A stretch of 64,000 nucleotides of DNA from Eukaryota sp. TZLM1-RC (GCA_040285825.1 JAUPSS010000003.1:868001-932000), one strand, 5' to 3'; numbered from the stretch's first letter, positions 43,053 through 53,701 are shown. Numbers and translations: made by a program. Notes: generated from the sequence alone by a model not told the origin.

Positions 43053-44900
43053 CCAAAATTCAAGAGTGCGTTTTTACACCAGGCCAAACACCATTTTAAG
43101 CATTAATTGTTGGCAAGGTACAAATCAATGAAACCATTGTTCATCTATGATTAAAAACTGGAAAACATTTTCACTTCAACAGAATACAATATTGTAAATG
43201 ATATGCTCCAGCAAATGAAATTCAATTTGGCCACCCCAAAATCCAAGTCAAAGAGAGAAAGCCTAATTTACCTAATATATTCTATGATATACAGGTACAT
43301 TGGGAAAAATAACTTAATGGCGGACTTCAGTCCTAATTTTGAAGAATTGATTAAAAACGGTGAATGGGAAAAACATAATCCTTTATTCATTTACAACGTT
43401 TTCATTATCAGATGATCCCTTTGTCCTGCGTATATGCGGGTTGAAACCACAAGTATGCAAATTATAACAAATCGATCAAAAAACCTGACTAGTGAATCCA
43501 TCGTCCCATCGTCCCATCACAGAGTTTGATGAAACTCAAGAAAGTGATGATCAAACGATTGACGTTGATTCAATAATTCTTAAAACTTGCGACGGAATAC
43601 TCAACATGCAGCATGGTGACATGACCAAAAATACTCATGGTTACTTGTTTGACGGCAACATTCTGACAGATGGCTTTGGACTTTCTGTTCAACACAAGCA
43701 CAATGATCTGAAAAAATGCAGAGACAAACAAAAAGATTCATGATCTCTGGAGAACGAACTGAATTCATTAATAGGTAAGGTCATTGCGGAATAGACCCTA
43801 ACGAATATGATGCCAAACTGGTATCAGTATCAGAAACTCCTAATCCAACAGAAATTCCTTACCAAATAAGTGAATCATATTCTGATGAAATGAGTAATAT
43901 TGAGTCCAAAGGAATCAATATGACTGAAGCAGAAAGAAAAAAAATCTGAAAAATTCAATCATAATAATAAACGTGTGGAAAAAAATAAGGAAAAAATAGA
44001 AAGAAAATCCAAAAAAAATGATTTAATGAAAAATAGAAAAAAAATTAATGAAAAAAGAGACAAAGTAATTATTGATTCTTACACTGCTGGTAGTCGAAAC
44101 TTTAACCTTCAAACAGAGAAGTTCAGAGAAACGGAGACAAACTACCTAAACTCGATCATTTTTACGATTGAGAGCAGTGAAAATTCTTTCAAAATTGCAG
44201 TTTTAAAAAATATCAACGGTGAAGAGGAAATCATTAGATCTCTTCCCGATTTTACATTCAGAGAATTCAATTTACCATCTACGCAATCGGAGGTCTCCGT
44301 ACAAGAAACATCTGATAAATTATCAGAATATTCGGAAAAGTCTTTGGGTCTGCAACAATTCAAGGAGTACATTAAAATGAAACTACTCCACGATGAATTG
44401 CTCTGTCCAATTTACCAAGACCCTCTCTTTAGGCGCCACACTCTGAACAAATACATAAATAAACAAAAGTGTGAGGCTGCCTGGGTTAACCAATTAAAAA
44501 CCAAGTTAAGGGCTCATGCTCAAAATATTGAAGGAAATACCAAATGTGATGTAAAGGTCAAAGATCCCAATGCCTTTGAGAGATTCAAACGTAAGAAGAA
44601 GAGGTTAAAGAATGACTTGTAAGTGGCTAAAAAGCAGGATTAAGGTGCTGATTCTATTCAAAATCTCGAAAACAAAATTCATGAACTTCAACACAATTGG
44701 AATCTCAAAAAGGACAATGCCAAACTAGTCCCATGTAATGGACTGTTACACTGGCAAAACAGTGATTGTGGCGTCTACTGGGATAGGGATGTTAACATTG
44801 CTCTAAACATGTACAGGATTACGTACTCTCATATTCAAGATAATTGTAGACCAATGGTACTGCAACGAGCAGGGAGTGTGAGTGTGGGAAAAAAGTTTAG
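43053..44900 (+). pseudogene. Fanzor1-like nuclease relic F3, catalytic part
   Basis: Shifting frames hold the Fanzor1 motif series in order. At about 43640-43710 is GYLFDGNILTDGFGLSVQ, the segment preceding RuvC. At about 43775 is GHCGIDPNEYDA (RuvC-I with its Asp). In frame 43975-44622 are NLQTEKFRETETNYLNS and a helical block (SLGLQQFKEYIKMKLLHDELL, FRRHTLNKYINKQKCEA) characteristic of Fanzor1 between RuvC-I and RuvC-II. At 44733-44815 is CNGLLHWQNSDCGVYWDRDVNIALNM, the zinc ribbon second half with RuvC-III. The RuvC-II/first zinc half appears deleted near 44622-44700. Upstream pieces at 17444 and 41672 are separated by elements A and D. It is a pseudogene. Confidence 0.68.
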
Positions 44901-45184
44901 AGTATTACTATTAAGATTTATTAGCATGGATAGACACATGCATTCTGTGAGTTACCAGCTTTTATATTGACGTTTCTGTTACTTTGTTAAACTGTTACTC
45001 TGAATATATTTATTTGGAAGCTTACTCATGTACCGGTGTTGAGGGATCATTTTGGCTAGGAAAAATTGTATAGCCACATTGAACTACAAATGGATCAGCA
45101 CTATCATCCCTATCACCACTGTTGACAAGCAGGGGTTAAGTATGGATATTAATTGAGTGGATTTTTCCTTCAATTAATATTTAT

Positions 45185-45480
45185 TTATTAAAAAACGTAA
45201 AAATCAACATTTGAATAATCCATTTCTTCCAAAACAAAACAACTAGATGCAACTGTCTCATTGTGAGATCCAAGAGAAAGCAAAGTATCAGAAACCTTTT
45301 TCAACATCCCTTTAAAAATAGAAAACACAATTCTATTTTGCCAAACCAATCTATTTCTGTTAGTTCTTCTCTTTACAATCATTTCAGAATCTGCTAAAAA
45401 ACGTAAGGCCGTGGGAGCAAGTGAGTAAAATAGAGAAAATACAAATGGATACAAATTGTATTTTGCATGCTGCTGGGTGG
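45185..45480 (-). mobile_element. RLE-type retrotransposon, 3' fragment (copy e)
   Basis: The minus-strand frame gives QHAKYNLYPFVFSLFYSLAPTALRF, KRRTNRNRLVWQNRIVFSIF and the tail ending VDF, the second half of the RLE domain in the d/i subfamily. It joins the oppositely oriented copy f at about 45480. Confidence 0.65.
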
Positions 45481-46180
45481 ACACTATGGTCAATGGTTCA
45501 CTGTAATTTGCGAAATGATCTGTCTTGCAAATGTGGAGCTGGTTTAGCATTATCACATCTAGTCAATTACAATAGATTTATTTCTTATCGTTCCACTTTG
45601 CATGATGCTGTCAGAGATCAAATCCATGCAATGTGTAATTACTAAACATATTGAATCATTTGCAGAACCGTTGTTGAGGTCTCTTGAAATTAATGAAAAA
45701 GTAAGAGATTCAAAATAAGGAAAACGACGTGCTGATGTTGTTGTGCCCTCATGTGATGATGTCATAAATGTTGTTGATGTTGTAACAGTGGACGTTTGCA
45801 AAAAAAATGCACAATCCGAAGTATTTCCTCTTGATGATTCAGAATTGTACAAAAGGTAACAATATGCAAATCCCTTGAAGGAATTGAAACATGTTCGCCA
45901 TGTGGATTACCAAATTTGCCCATTTGCTATTTCTTTGTATGGACGCCTTGGAAAAAGTGACATAAATTTTATTGATGCTTTTGAAAATCTTGTAAAAAGA
46001 AGAACGAATAAGCGTTCTGATCGCTGTTTGTGGTTGAATTGTATTGTTTTTACCATTTTCAAAGCAGTTCATAAAATGATTTCGAAAGCTTTGATGTCTG
46101 TGAATGCACATTACGAAAACATTGCTGTTGTACGGTTTGATGGTGTGGAAGCTTGTTTTGAAGATATTGATTTGTAGATT
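45480..46180 (+). mobile_element. RLE-type retrotransposon, 3' fragment (copy f)
   Basis: The fragment begins in the zinc-knuckle region (LSCKCGAGLALSHLVNYNRF, SYRSTLHDAVRDQIHAMC), then shows SFAEPLLRSL and an RLE core with degraded spacing (RRADVVVP ... VVDVVTVDV) and frame breaks near 45650, 45715 and 45860. It ends with QICPFAISLYGRLGKSDINFIDAF and the tail DGVEACFEDIDL. It is a third RLE subfamily, closer to copy c at its tail (compare DVGEAGFEDVEF). Confidence 0.65.
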
Positions 46181-46224
46181 GTATTTTTTTAGAATAAATT
46201 AATAGTTATTTTAAAAAAACAAGG

Positions 46225-46365
46225 ATCTACAAACATTGCGTCCACTAAAATGAAAATTCGACTAATTCGGGTAATATGACATCCCCTCTATTATTCTTAT
46301 GAAAATCATCTTCAGCATCAAACAAAATCGACAACAGAGGTTCCAAAAAAGATTCAAATCTATGA
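46225..46365 (-). mobile_element. RLE-type retrotransposon, short fragment (copy g)
   Basis: Reverse-strand remnant of the start of the RLE domain of the d/i subfamily: the text of SFLEPLLSxLFDAEDDFHKxNRGDVILP can be traced with several substitutions. About 140 bp survive. Confidence 0.55.
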
Positions 46366-46555
46366 GACTTTCAAATACATTATAATTGGTCTCTTACAGC
46401 TTCGTGAACCTTGCTTTATAAAAGTAATAAAATGTTTACAATTTAACAAATGAGTAATTGTAATTCTTCGAGAACATTTACAAATTATATTATGATTATG
46501 ATTTATTGTATTTAGATTGTATTTGGATATACAGCAACATATCAAATTTATTATT

Positions 46556-47230
46556 ATGAGACTATGTTTTAGTTCCAACTTTAATCATATATTTCGATCT
46601 ACAAATCTTATTATCACTAGGCCTTTGGCCCAGAAGTTCAATGAATTACTTGCCAAAGTCTTGTCACAATTACTAGGATGTTAAATGTTCCAAATTCTAG
46701 ATCATGCTTATCTTAGTCCACATTATGGTGGTTCAGGTTGGACAAAGGCTTCTATTCTTACTTCATGTGCTTTTATTGGTGGATGTAGAAATGCAATTTT
46801 TGAGTTTTCTGAAACATTTGCGGATTGGGAGGATCTATTAATGACAACGCAAAGTTCTACTGTTTTTGCATTAAATGATGAAATTTCAAAAATTGAAGTA
46901 GAAAAATGGAGTCGATGCTTTCCCCAATCATTCAATGGTAAATCATTTATTCCGGAAAAATAATTTTAAATTTAAAAAACACTTTTCGAACATTACAGAA
47001 AAGATTGACTGGAACGTATGAAAATGATCCTTATAATAATATACGTAGCTCGGCTGTTTTAAATCAAGATCTTCGCTCATTGTTATTGGAAAAGGGTGTT
47101 TGTGAAAACCAATCATCAGATTCTGTACTGTCTGTAACAATTGTACTATGAAGATGTGGAGTGTGTGCTGCTAATGAAGCGTTTGTAACAAAAATCAGAT
47201 TATATTTGAAGATCCCCATTAATCAATTAT
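46556..47230 (+). mobile_element. RLE-type retrotransposon copy h, 5' part
   Basis: Same subfamily as a/b. It begins at MRLCFSSNFNHIFRS (RT thumb), has a TAA at about 46682, then SPHYGGSGWTKASILTSCAF and the EKWSRCFPQSFNG region. Several stops occur after 46963. It is split at TTAT (47227-47230) by element E and resumes at 48692. Confidence 0.75.
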
Positions 47231-48076
47231 TGTTCCCTTGAGTCTAAAGTGATTAAAGAAAGCTTGAGATAATATGAATGAAAAAAAGTTGATTTATTTT
47301 TTAATCATATTATAAAAGCCTTAGGGCGCCAACACTGCTTCTTCCTTTTTTCAAGATGAATCAGCTTATATAAATATGAAACTAAAACTATGAACCAATA
47401 ACTGAATAGCTAAAAATAACTAAATATACTAAGAACAAAATACTAAATTCTGAAGTTTTCTATTGTCTACAATTTTCCTGTAGTAATTGGGATTCAAACA
47501 AACACTAATTTTACATTTTTAAGATCGACAATTGATGTACTATGGCTCTCCCAAAATAATGTTAGTATAAGGTAGTAAGCAATAACTGAAAAGAGCCTCA
47601 TTCCAAGATCTGTGTGTTTGAATATTTTGTTGTGTATGTTTGAACCGCTACATAAAGACGCTCTGCTTTTTCTTTTTTTCGTAAACGAGTAACGTGGTAG
47701 TGTCGTTTAGTAAAGGTATCATGGAATCGAAGAATGGATTCACTAATGATCATGCAGAATCTATGTTGGATCAAAAACAACAGTAAGCGAAGTAACAAAC
47801 TTCAGAAACCTGAAGGCGGCCTTTTTTGTTGTTAACGTACTGCCTTTACGACTAAAAATATCAGAGAAGCAACGACTGTATTCTTGCCATTGAGTACAAT
47901 AATAGTAAAGGTGAAGTCTCTACTCATAAGCTCGTATGTAGTCGACTTTGTTTGTGTTTGGCTCCATAAAAGAGCGAGCTGCTTGAATGGATAAAATCCA
48001 TTGATTCGAGTTAAGGCTCCACGTTTTTGCTAGGAGTTTGTAGCATACATCACTGGAATCATCTTCCCCTTCCGTG

Positions 48077-48502
48077 TTATGTACTCTCCTTGAGGGGTTG
48101 ATTATGTACAGTGGGATCTGCATCCTTTTCTTCACAAGATGCTACATTAGGGAGGGGAGACCGAACTGGGTCCGTTCTCGTGGCCTTCTCTGACTCTGAA
48201 GGTTTTACTTCCTTTGTGAGGGGAGAAAGAGCCGTATCCGTTCTCGTAACCTCCTTATTTACTCTGAAAGGAGAGGTGGAATTTTGGTTCGCGCCTGTTC
48301 CTTTTGTAACCACTGTTGCAGAAGAATTGACCTCGTCCTGCCTTTCAACTGCTTCTTTCTTGAAGGGGGAGGTGGGATCCGGGACCGTTTCCTCGTCAAC
48401 CTTCTGTATGTTTGTTGTATGTTGTTGTTGTGTATCCTGCTGGTGCTGCAAGTTAGGTGAATGAGTGAAGTCAGAAAAAACTTTCCCTAAGATGTCTGAC
48501 AT
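48077..48502 (-). CDS. gag-like N-terminal fragment of element E
   Basis: A 141-residue frame beginning MSDILGKVF. It is rich in Ser, Pro, Thr and Glu with a repeating SPLxxE / SPFxxE pattern (DPTSPFKKEAVE, NSTSPFRVNKEV, TALSPLTKEV, PVRSPLPNVA). The low-complexity repeats resemble those at the start of gag in A and C. No capsid or zinc-knuckle region follows, so this is a truncated gag or a small protein that rides with the element. Confidence 0.55.
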   Translation of the reverse strand: MSDILGKVFSDFTHSPNLQHQQDTQQQHTTNIQKVDEETVPDPTSPFKKEAVERQDEVNSSATVVTKGTGANQNSTSPFRVNKEVTRTDTALSPLTKEVKPSESEKATRTDPVRSPLPNVASCEEKDADPTVHNQPLKEST

Positions 48503-48576
48503 GTTAAAAGGATATCTGGTTAGCTGTTACTGTGTAAATACTGAAGTTATAATGGTATACCTGGACTTAAAATGGT

Positions 48577-48588
48577 CAATAATTATTG
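48577..48588. repeat. 12-bp palindrome at the 5' LTR/internal junction of E
   Basis: CAATAATTATTG, identical to that of D. Its TG at 48587-48588 is the LTR end on the plus strand. In element sense the palindrome precedes a roughly 86-nt leader before the gag ATG, so it is non-coding here. Confidence 0.92.
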
Positions 48589-48691
48589 TTGCCGTAAGTC
48601 TAAAATGATTAAAGAAAGCTTGAGATAATATGAATGAGGAAAAGTTGATTTATTTTTTTATCATATTATAGCAGCCTTGGGGCACCAACAT

Positions 48692-49390
48692 TATTATCAA
48701 AAGAAAAATGTATTTGTTCGAATTCACCACAGCTCACTTTGCGTCATGTCATCAATTGTTCGAAATTGAAAACTTATCGTTCTTCATTGCATGATGCTGT
48801 TAGAGACACTGTTTTTAATATGGCACAAACTGTAAGAATTTCGTGCATCAAAGAGCCTCTGCTGAAGGAAACACTGTCATTGAATAATTTTGGTTTTGAT
48901 AATAGAGGTGATGTATACTGTGATTGGATTGAGAACTCTGAAGCTGTTGTTGACTTTGTCTCCTGTAATGTTGCAAATGACACTTTGGTTCAAAGAAGAA
49001 AACTTAGTTCTGTAAATGCTCTTGAATTTAAAGCTAAAGAAAAACATAGTAAATATGACAAAGATATCGAAGATGCTAATGCTGGTAGAAATACACCACT
49101 GGTATTTATTGCTCTCCCTTTTTCGATGAACGGAAGACTATCAGTAGAAGCAGAAACTTCTTTGAATGATTCCCAAAAATTGGTTCAAGAAACAACAATG
49201 AAAAAATTTAATATTTTTTTATGGCGCTTTTGGATTCAATTTGCCATTATTAATAAATTACCTCGGTTTTTCAATCGAATTAGAGAAGCTTTAGCTAGAC
49301 AGCAGGCGGATCAAGATTTTGTGGAGGAAATCTTGGTTCATTGAATTTCGTCCCATTAGTTATGAGTTTATTTTGTTAAGTGTGCAAGAT
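48692..49390 (+). mobile_element. RLE-type retrotransposon copy h, 3' part
   Basis: Continues copy h after element E. The open frame 48739-49344 holds the zinc-knuckle histidine/cysteine end (LRHVINCSKL), the RLE Asp pair (RGDVYCDW ... VDFVSC, 13 residues apart), KAKEKHSKY, PLVFIALPFSMNGRLS and the most complete C-terminal tail in the window, ending VEEILVH. Its tail shares TCGTCCCATTAGTTATGA with copy a. Confidence 0.78.
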
Positions 49391-49512
49391 GAATAAAAAA
49401 ATAACCTTTAGAAATGGTGTTTAGTGGATTGTTGCTGTGAAAGTTTTGTTCATACATAGATTCACATTAGAAACTTACATTTTAACTACCCTTTACAGAC
49501 AACACTTGGTAC

Positions 49513-51992
49513 ATGTCAGCATCACAATCAACAGTCAATGTAGCTGTCCGTATACGTCCTCCTTTTTCTGATGAAACTTCCCAATCAGGTTATCAGCGTG
49601 TTCTTTCAGCTTTTGGTACCAGACCTTCAGATCACTTTTCTTCAGTTTCTATCAATCTCAGTTCCTATGAACAACGTGAGTTTTCCTATGACTATGTATT
49701 TGCCCCGTCCACCACTCAACATGATGTCTATTCCACTGTCGCAGATCCTGTTCTTGAAGGAATTTTTCAGGGAATTAATGGAGCTATCCTTACATACGGA
49801 CAAACTGGTACAGGAAAGGTATCTTATTCTTACCCCAATCTTAACCCTAGACTTACACATTAGGTATTCTTGACGATCTACGTACCACACCCCTGGAGGA
49901 TGCTGGTATTATCCCCAGAGCTCTACACAAGCTTTATGGAGAGATTGAAGAGGGCAGGAGGTCAAGGAGGATAAGCAAATACTCAATCAGACTGTCTTTT
50001 CTCCAAGTTTATCTAGATACAATTCAGGATCTCCACAAACCAGATTCTCAACTAAATATTAGGGAGCACCCAAGAAAGGGTCTTTATGTGGAAAATCTGA
50101 CAGAAGTTGAATGTCCAAATCTCGAGGATGCAGTTCATTTTGTCAATCAAGGGCTATCCAACAGAATTGTGGCTCCAACCTTGCTTAATTACACTTCAAG
50201 TAGGGCACATACAATACTTTCTGCAAATATAAGGCTGTTGGAAGTTAAAGATAATGTCCCTTTTAAGAAAAGTTCAAAATTAGTGTTTATTGACCTTGCT
50301 GGGTCAGAAAGGGTTAAGAAAAGTCTCAAGAGTAACGATTCTGGTTATAAAACTAGATTTCAGGAATCAAGAGCAATCAACACGTCACTTTCCGCTCTTG
50401 GAAATGTGATTAGTATACTTTCCAATCAATCAAGCCAATCTGATCACGTCACCACAGGTCACATTCCTTATAGAGATTCCCGTCTAACTCGTCTGCTACA
50501 GCCAGTCCTTTCTGGTTCTTGTAGAGTTTCAATGATTTGTACTGTCAGTGAAAACAAATGGAGTTGTAATGAATCTCTTTCCACATTAATGTTTGCCCAG
50601 AGGTGTGCTGGTATTCGAATTAAACCGGAAGTTAATGTCGAGATTGATAGTTCTGACCCTGACGTTGTGATTAAGCAGCTAAAAATGCAGATTTCTAAGC
50701 TAAAGAATGAATTGGATGGGTTAAAGCAAGAAAGGAAACAGGTCAAAATGGACGATAAAGTCAAGGAAAGTCTTGCTGATGATAAAGGAAATGACGTTTC
50801 CCCTCACGATACTAAATCTTTAATTAAAATTTATCATTCCTTAATTGATAGTTTACAAGATATTTCAACAAAAGCGGAATTAAGGAAAGAACTAGAAGAA
50901 AGGTCATTATTAGAGGACTTGGAGTCTGAAGTCAAGAGAGGTCAAGAAATTGATGGGTTACGTCAACATGATGAACGATTGATTGATGATGATTCTGTTG
51001 AGATTAGAAGAGATGTCACTTCGTTGATCAAGCAAAGGTTTCCATTTCCAGAACCGATTCTCAATCAGTCAAACAGTCAACATCAATCAAATATTCTGTC
51101 AGTCATTTTTGATTTGATTTCCTGTCTTTCTGTTTACACTTCCGCTGCCGAGGATACCTGTATTCAATTGCGGAATGAAGTGTCCTCTCTTTTGAAAAAT
51201 AAGCATGATTATGAAGAGGAAAAACGAAGTTGGAATAAGATTCTAAGGACTTTGCTGTTAAAGAATGGCGAATTGAAGAGTCAAATTCATAGACAATGTA
51301 CAATAATCGAGAAAACTAGTTCCGAAAATTATCTCCTTAGGCAATCAGTTGGTGATTCAAGAGTTTCTACCCCCCGATATAGGCAACCAGCCAATCAAAC
51401 AAATGGGTTGATCGATCCAATACAGTTGCCCAGAATAGTTAATGGGATTATAAAAATACAACGATTATGGCGAATTCGACAGGCAATCAAACGTGAGGTT
51501 GCCGCCAACCCAGTCAGCAACAGAGGAATTCGCGGTAGGATACGATCGAATACATTAACCTCTACTATTTCTGATAATTCAAATGTCTTTGCCAAAACCA
51601 AACCAATGTCCCAATCAGGTCCTTTGCATCGTTTGACTCAAGAAGTGTTTAATGTCTTCCAGTTTACTTTAGATTTTCTTATTCCAACTAATCACAAGAA
51701 AAGATCAAAGTCTACCGGTTCTTCGGAATCTAGCATTGATTCGGAACTTAAAACCAGACTGTCAAGCGTGTCTACCTGGACTGATACCTCCTCTGTCTCA
51801 TCTGTCAGTTCTTCCAGGGCTCCACTTTCCCTTCCACCAAAACCTTTAAGTACACCAGTGCAGAGGCTGAGTCTTGACTTGAATGTTCCACCTCGAAGAG
51901 TTGGCAGTATTAAACCTAAACCTAATGAAATTTATATCGATGATGAACCCAGCAGTTCTGATGATGAATTTGAGCAGTTACAGCTGAGTTAA
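49513..51992 (+). CDS. kinesin with IQ motif (one 32-nt intron)
   Basis: Exons 49513-49818 and 49851-51992 give 815 residues in one frame. The N-terminal motor begins VNVAVRIRPP. The P-loop is GQTGTGK at residues 96-102, switch I is SSRAHTIL, switch II is DLAGSERVKKS, then NTSLSALGNVISIL and HIPYRDSRLTRLLQPVLSG. After the motor (about residue 345) come coiled-coil segments (DVVIKQLKMQISKLKNEL onward and the region near 570-620). A single IQ motif follows (IIKIQRLWRIRQAIKREV), suggesting calmodulin-like light-chain binding, then a Ser-rich tail. The coding frame downstream of the intron runs from 49851 without a stop; ORF calls that begin at 50088 miss about 80 motor residues. The frame is intact. 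Confidence 0.9.
49819..49850 (+). other. 32-nt intron in the second kinesin
   Basis: Begins GTATCTT, contains CTTAACCC near the 3' end and ends CCTAG. It lies between AAG and ACT of the P-loop GK|TYT, the same codon boundary as the intron of the first kinesin. Removal keeps the frame and restores GKTYTLGILDD. Confidence 0.9.
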
Positions 51993-52809
51993 TCAATTAT
52001 CTTCTCAATCAAATTGTTTTTTGATTGGTGTATTTTTTTATTTTTTGAAATTATTACCTGGATTTCATCTTAAAAATGAAACTTCTTTGATTTAATTTTT
52101 TTTAACTTGTATATAATTTAATAATTTTTTCCTGAAGCAATTTCATTTGTGGCCTTCCATTTTGCATTCAACAAAGGCTCTTTTTTATCGTGTGAATAAA
52201 GTTTTACCCAGCGTAACGTTAGTCCTGCCAAATTCCAACCGTTTCTCACTTTTCTCTTCTCTGCCGAATCAATCAATAAATAAGTTTAAATCAATAAGTT
52301 TATTTAAATAAGTTTTATTAATAAAAAGAACAATTTTTCCTGTCAACAATCAACGTGAAATACTGAGCTTGTAACAATTTTAAACCACCGTCCATGGCGT
52401 GCTTCTATCATTCTACTCATTCTGACAACCATTATACGGGATTCTCTAGTAGAAAAAATGCGGTAGGAGCATTTAAGAGCAACCAAATAATTTAAATTTG
52501 ACAATAACAATTCAGGACTCTGTTATTTCGTACTTTTTAATGTATGTCTACTATTTAAATATTGTTCCATCGGAGAAGTTGACTCAAAAATCAAAACTGT
52601 ATTTCTTCTTTTTTCATCTGACTTTTTTGAGATAAAGAATTATGCTGGGCCTCACTTCAGTTACAACCAAAGGAAAATGATAAACTAAGACTTTTACTGG
52701 GTTTACATAAACTTGAAATCAATTCCACATTACATAAATTTAGCCTGTGACATAACTGTGCACTTTACTTCAAAATATAATGAAATCCTTGCATTTCAAA
52801 AACTGATTA
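51993..52809. other. intergenic, no recognised gene
   Basis: About 820 bp of AT-rich DNA downstream of the kinesin, with a TTTAAATAAG-like low-complexity patch near 52280-52330. I find no open frame with recognisable motifs and no repeat matching other parts of the window. Confidence 0.5.
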
Positions 52810-53400
52810 AACAAGTGATTATATTGTATGTGTAAGTCTCATAGAATTGAATCCTTTTTGGAACCTCTGTTGTCGAATCTGTTTGATGCTGAAGATGATT
52901 TTCATAAGACTAATAGAGGTGATGTTATATTACCTGGATTAGATGGAAGTTTCATTTTATTGGATGTAATGTCTGTTGATCCTTGTAATGCCTCAAATGA
53001 AAGGCTAGTTAATTCTGAAATTCATAATCCCCTTTCAAATGCTGAAAATTTTAAATTCAAAAAATACAATGAACCTTTGTCCAAATTGGGCAGTCTACAG
53101 CATGCAAAATACAATTTGTATCCATTTGTATTTTCCCTTTTTGGTTCACTTGCACCAACTGCTTTACGTTTTTTGGATGATTTTGAAATGATTGTAAAGA
53201 GAAGAACTGGGAGAAATTTCAACAGATTGTTTTGGCAAAATAAAATTGTGTTTTTTATTTTTAAGGGGATGTTGAAGATGGTTTCTGTTGCTTTGCCTTC
53301 TCTTGGATCTCACTATGAGAGAGTTGCAACTAGTGTTTTTGTTTTTGGAGAGATGGATTATTTAGATGTTGATTTATAGGTTTTTAATAAAGAAGTATTG
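52810..53400 (+). mobile_element. RLE-type retrotransposon, 3' fragment (copy i)
   Basis: The open frame 52828-53379 (183 codons) is the best-preserved RLE domain of its subfamily: CKSHRIESFLEPLLSNLF, RGDVILPGLDGSFILLDVMSVDP (Asp, 13 residues, Asp), KFKKYNEP, YNLYPFVFSLFGSLAPTALRFLDDFEM and the tail GEMDYLDVDL. Near-identical to copy d. There is no RT core upstream; the fragment is 5'-truncated. Confidence 0.75.
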
Positions 53401-53701
53401 AAGAAAAAAGATTAAACAAGAAAAGTTTTCCACATTGGCATTTTAAATGATTAGGTAAATTGTTTGCCCACAAAAAACAACGAAAACGCATGATCAAAAG
53501 CCATTTATTGTCTTTTAGAAGTAGTCCATAAACAGAGAGAATTTGAGTTACTAAAGCTGCAGCAAAACTAGGACGAATGTCTTTTAAAAAAGTTCCAAAA
53601 GCGAAATAGTTAGTTTTGGCCAAGCCAAGTCTCACTTCATAATCCACGCTTTCATACAATTTGACAAGATGGTGCTGCAGCTTTTTTAAACAGAAACGCA
53701 T
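53384..53701 (-). mobile_element. RLE-type retrotransposon, RT-thumb/zinc-knuckle fragment (copy j)
   Basis: The minus-strand frame reads LKKLQHHLVKLYESVDYE, then LLIMRFRCFLWANNLPNHLKCQCGKL, which lines up with LRTLQKRLTGMYEKDLY and KMRLYLNIPINQLLSKEKCIC of copy a. It covers the segment between RT thumb and first zinc-knuckle cysteines and comes from another subfamily. It abuts copy i tail-to-tail. Confidence 0.55.

Larger units (their letters stand above)
47231..48691 (-). mobile_element. small non-autonomous LTR element E (minus strand)
   Basis: 1461 bp. The LTRs are 104 bp (47231-47334) and 105 bp (48587-48691) and show several differences, so it is older than A-C. The target duplication TTAT is at 47227-47230 and 48692-48695; removing the element restores the AATTATTATCAAAAG text seen in RLE copy a. 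The polypurine tract lies against the left LTR (element-sense AAAGGAAGAAGCAG), fixing minus orientation. The only coding text is a gag-like N-terminus. No pol is present. Confidence 0.9.

Noticed and set aside
17735-49390. CRISPR array or tRNA/rRNA genes
   Set aside because: I saw no regularly spaced repeats with unique spacers and no tRNA- or rRNA-like stretches; repeats here are LTRs, palindromes and hAT subterminal motifs.
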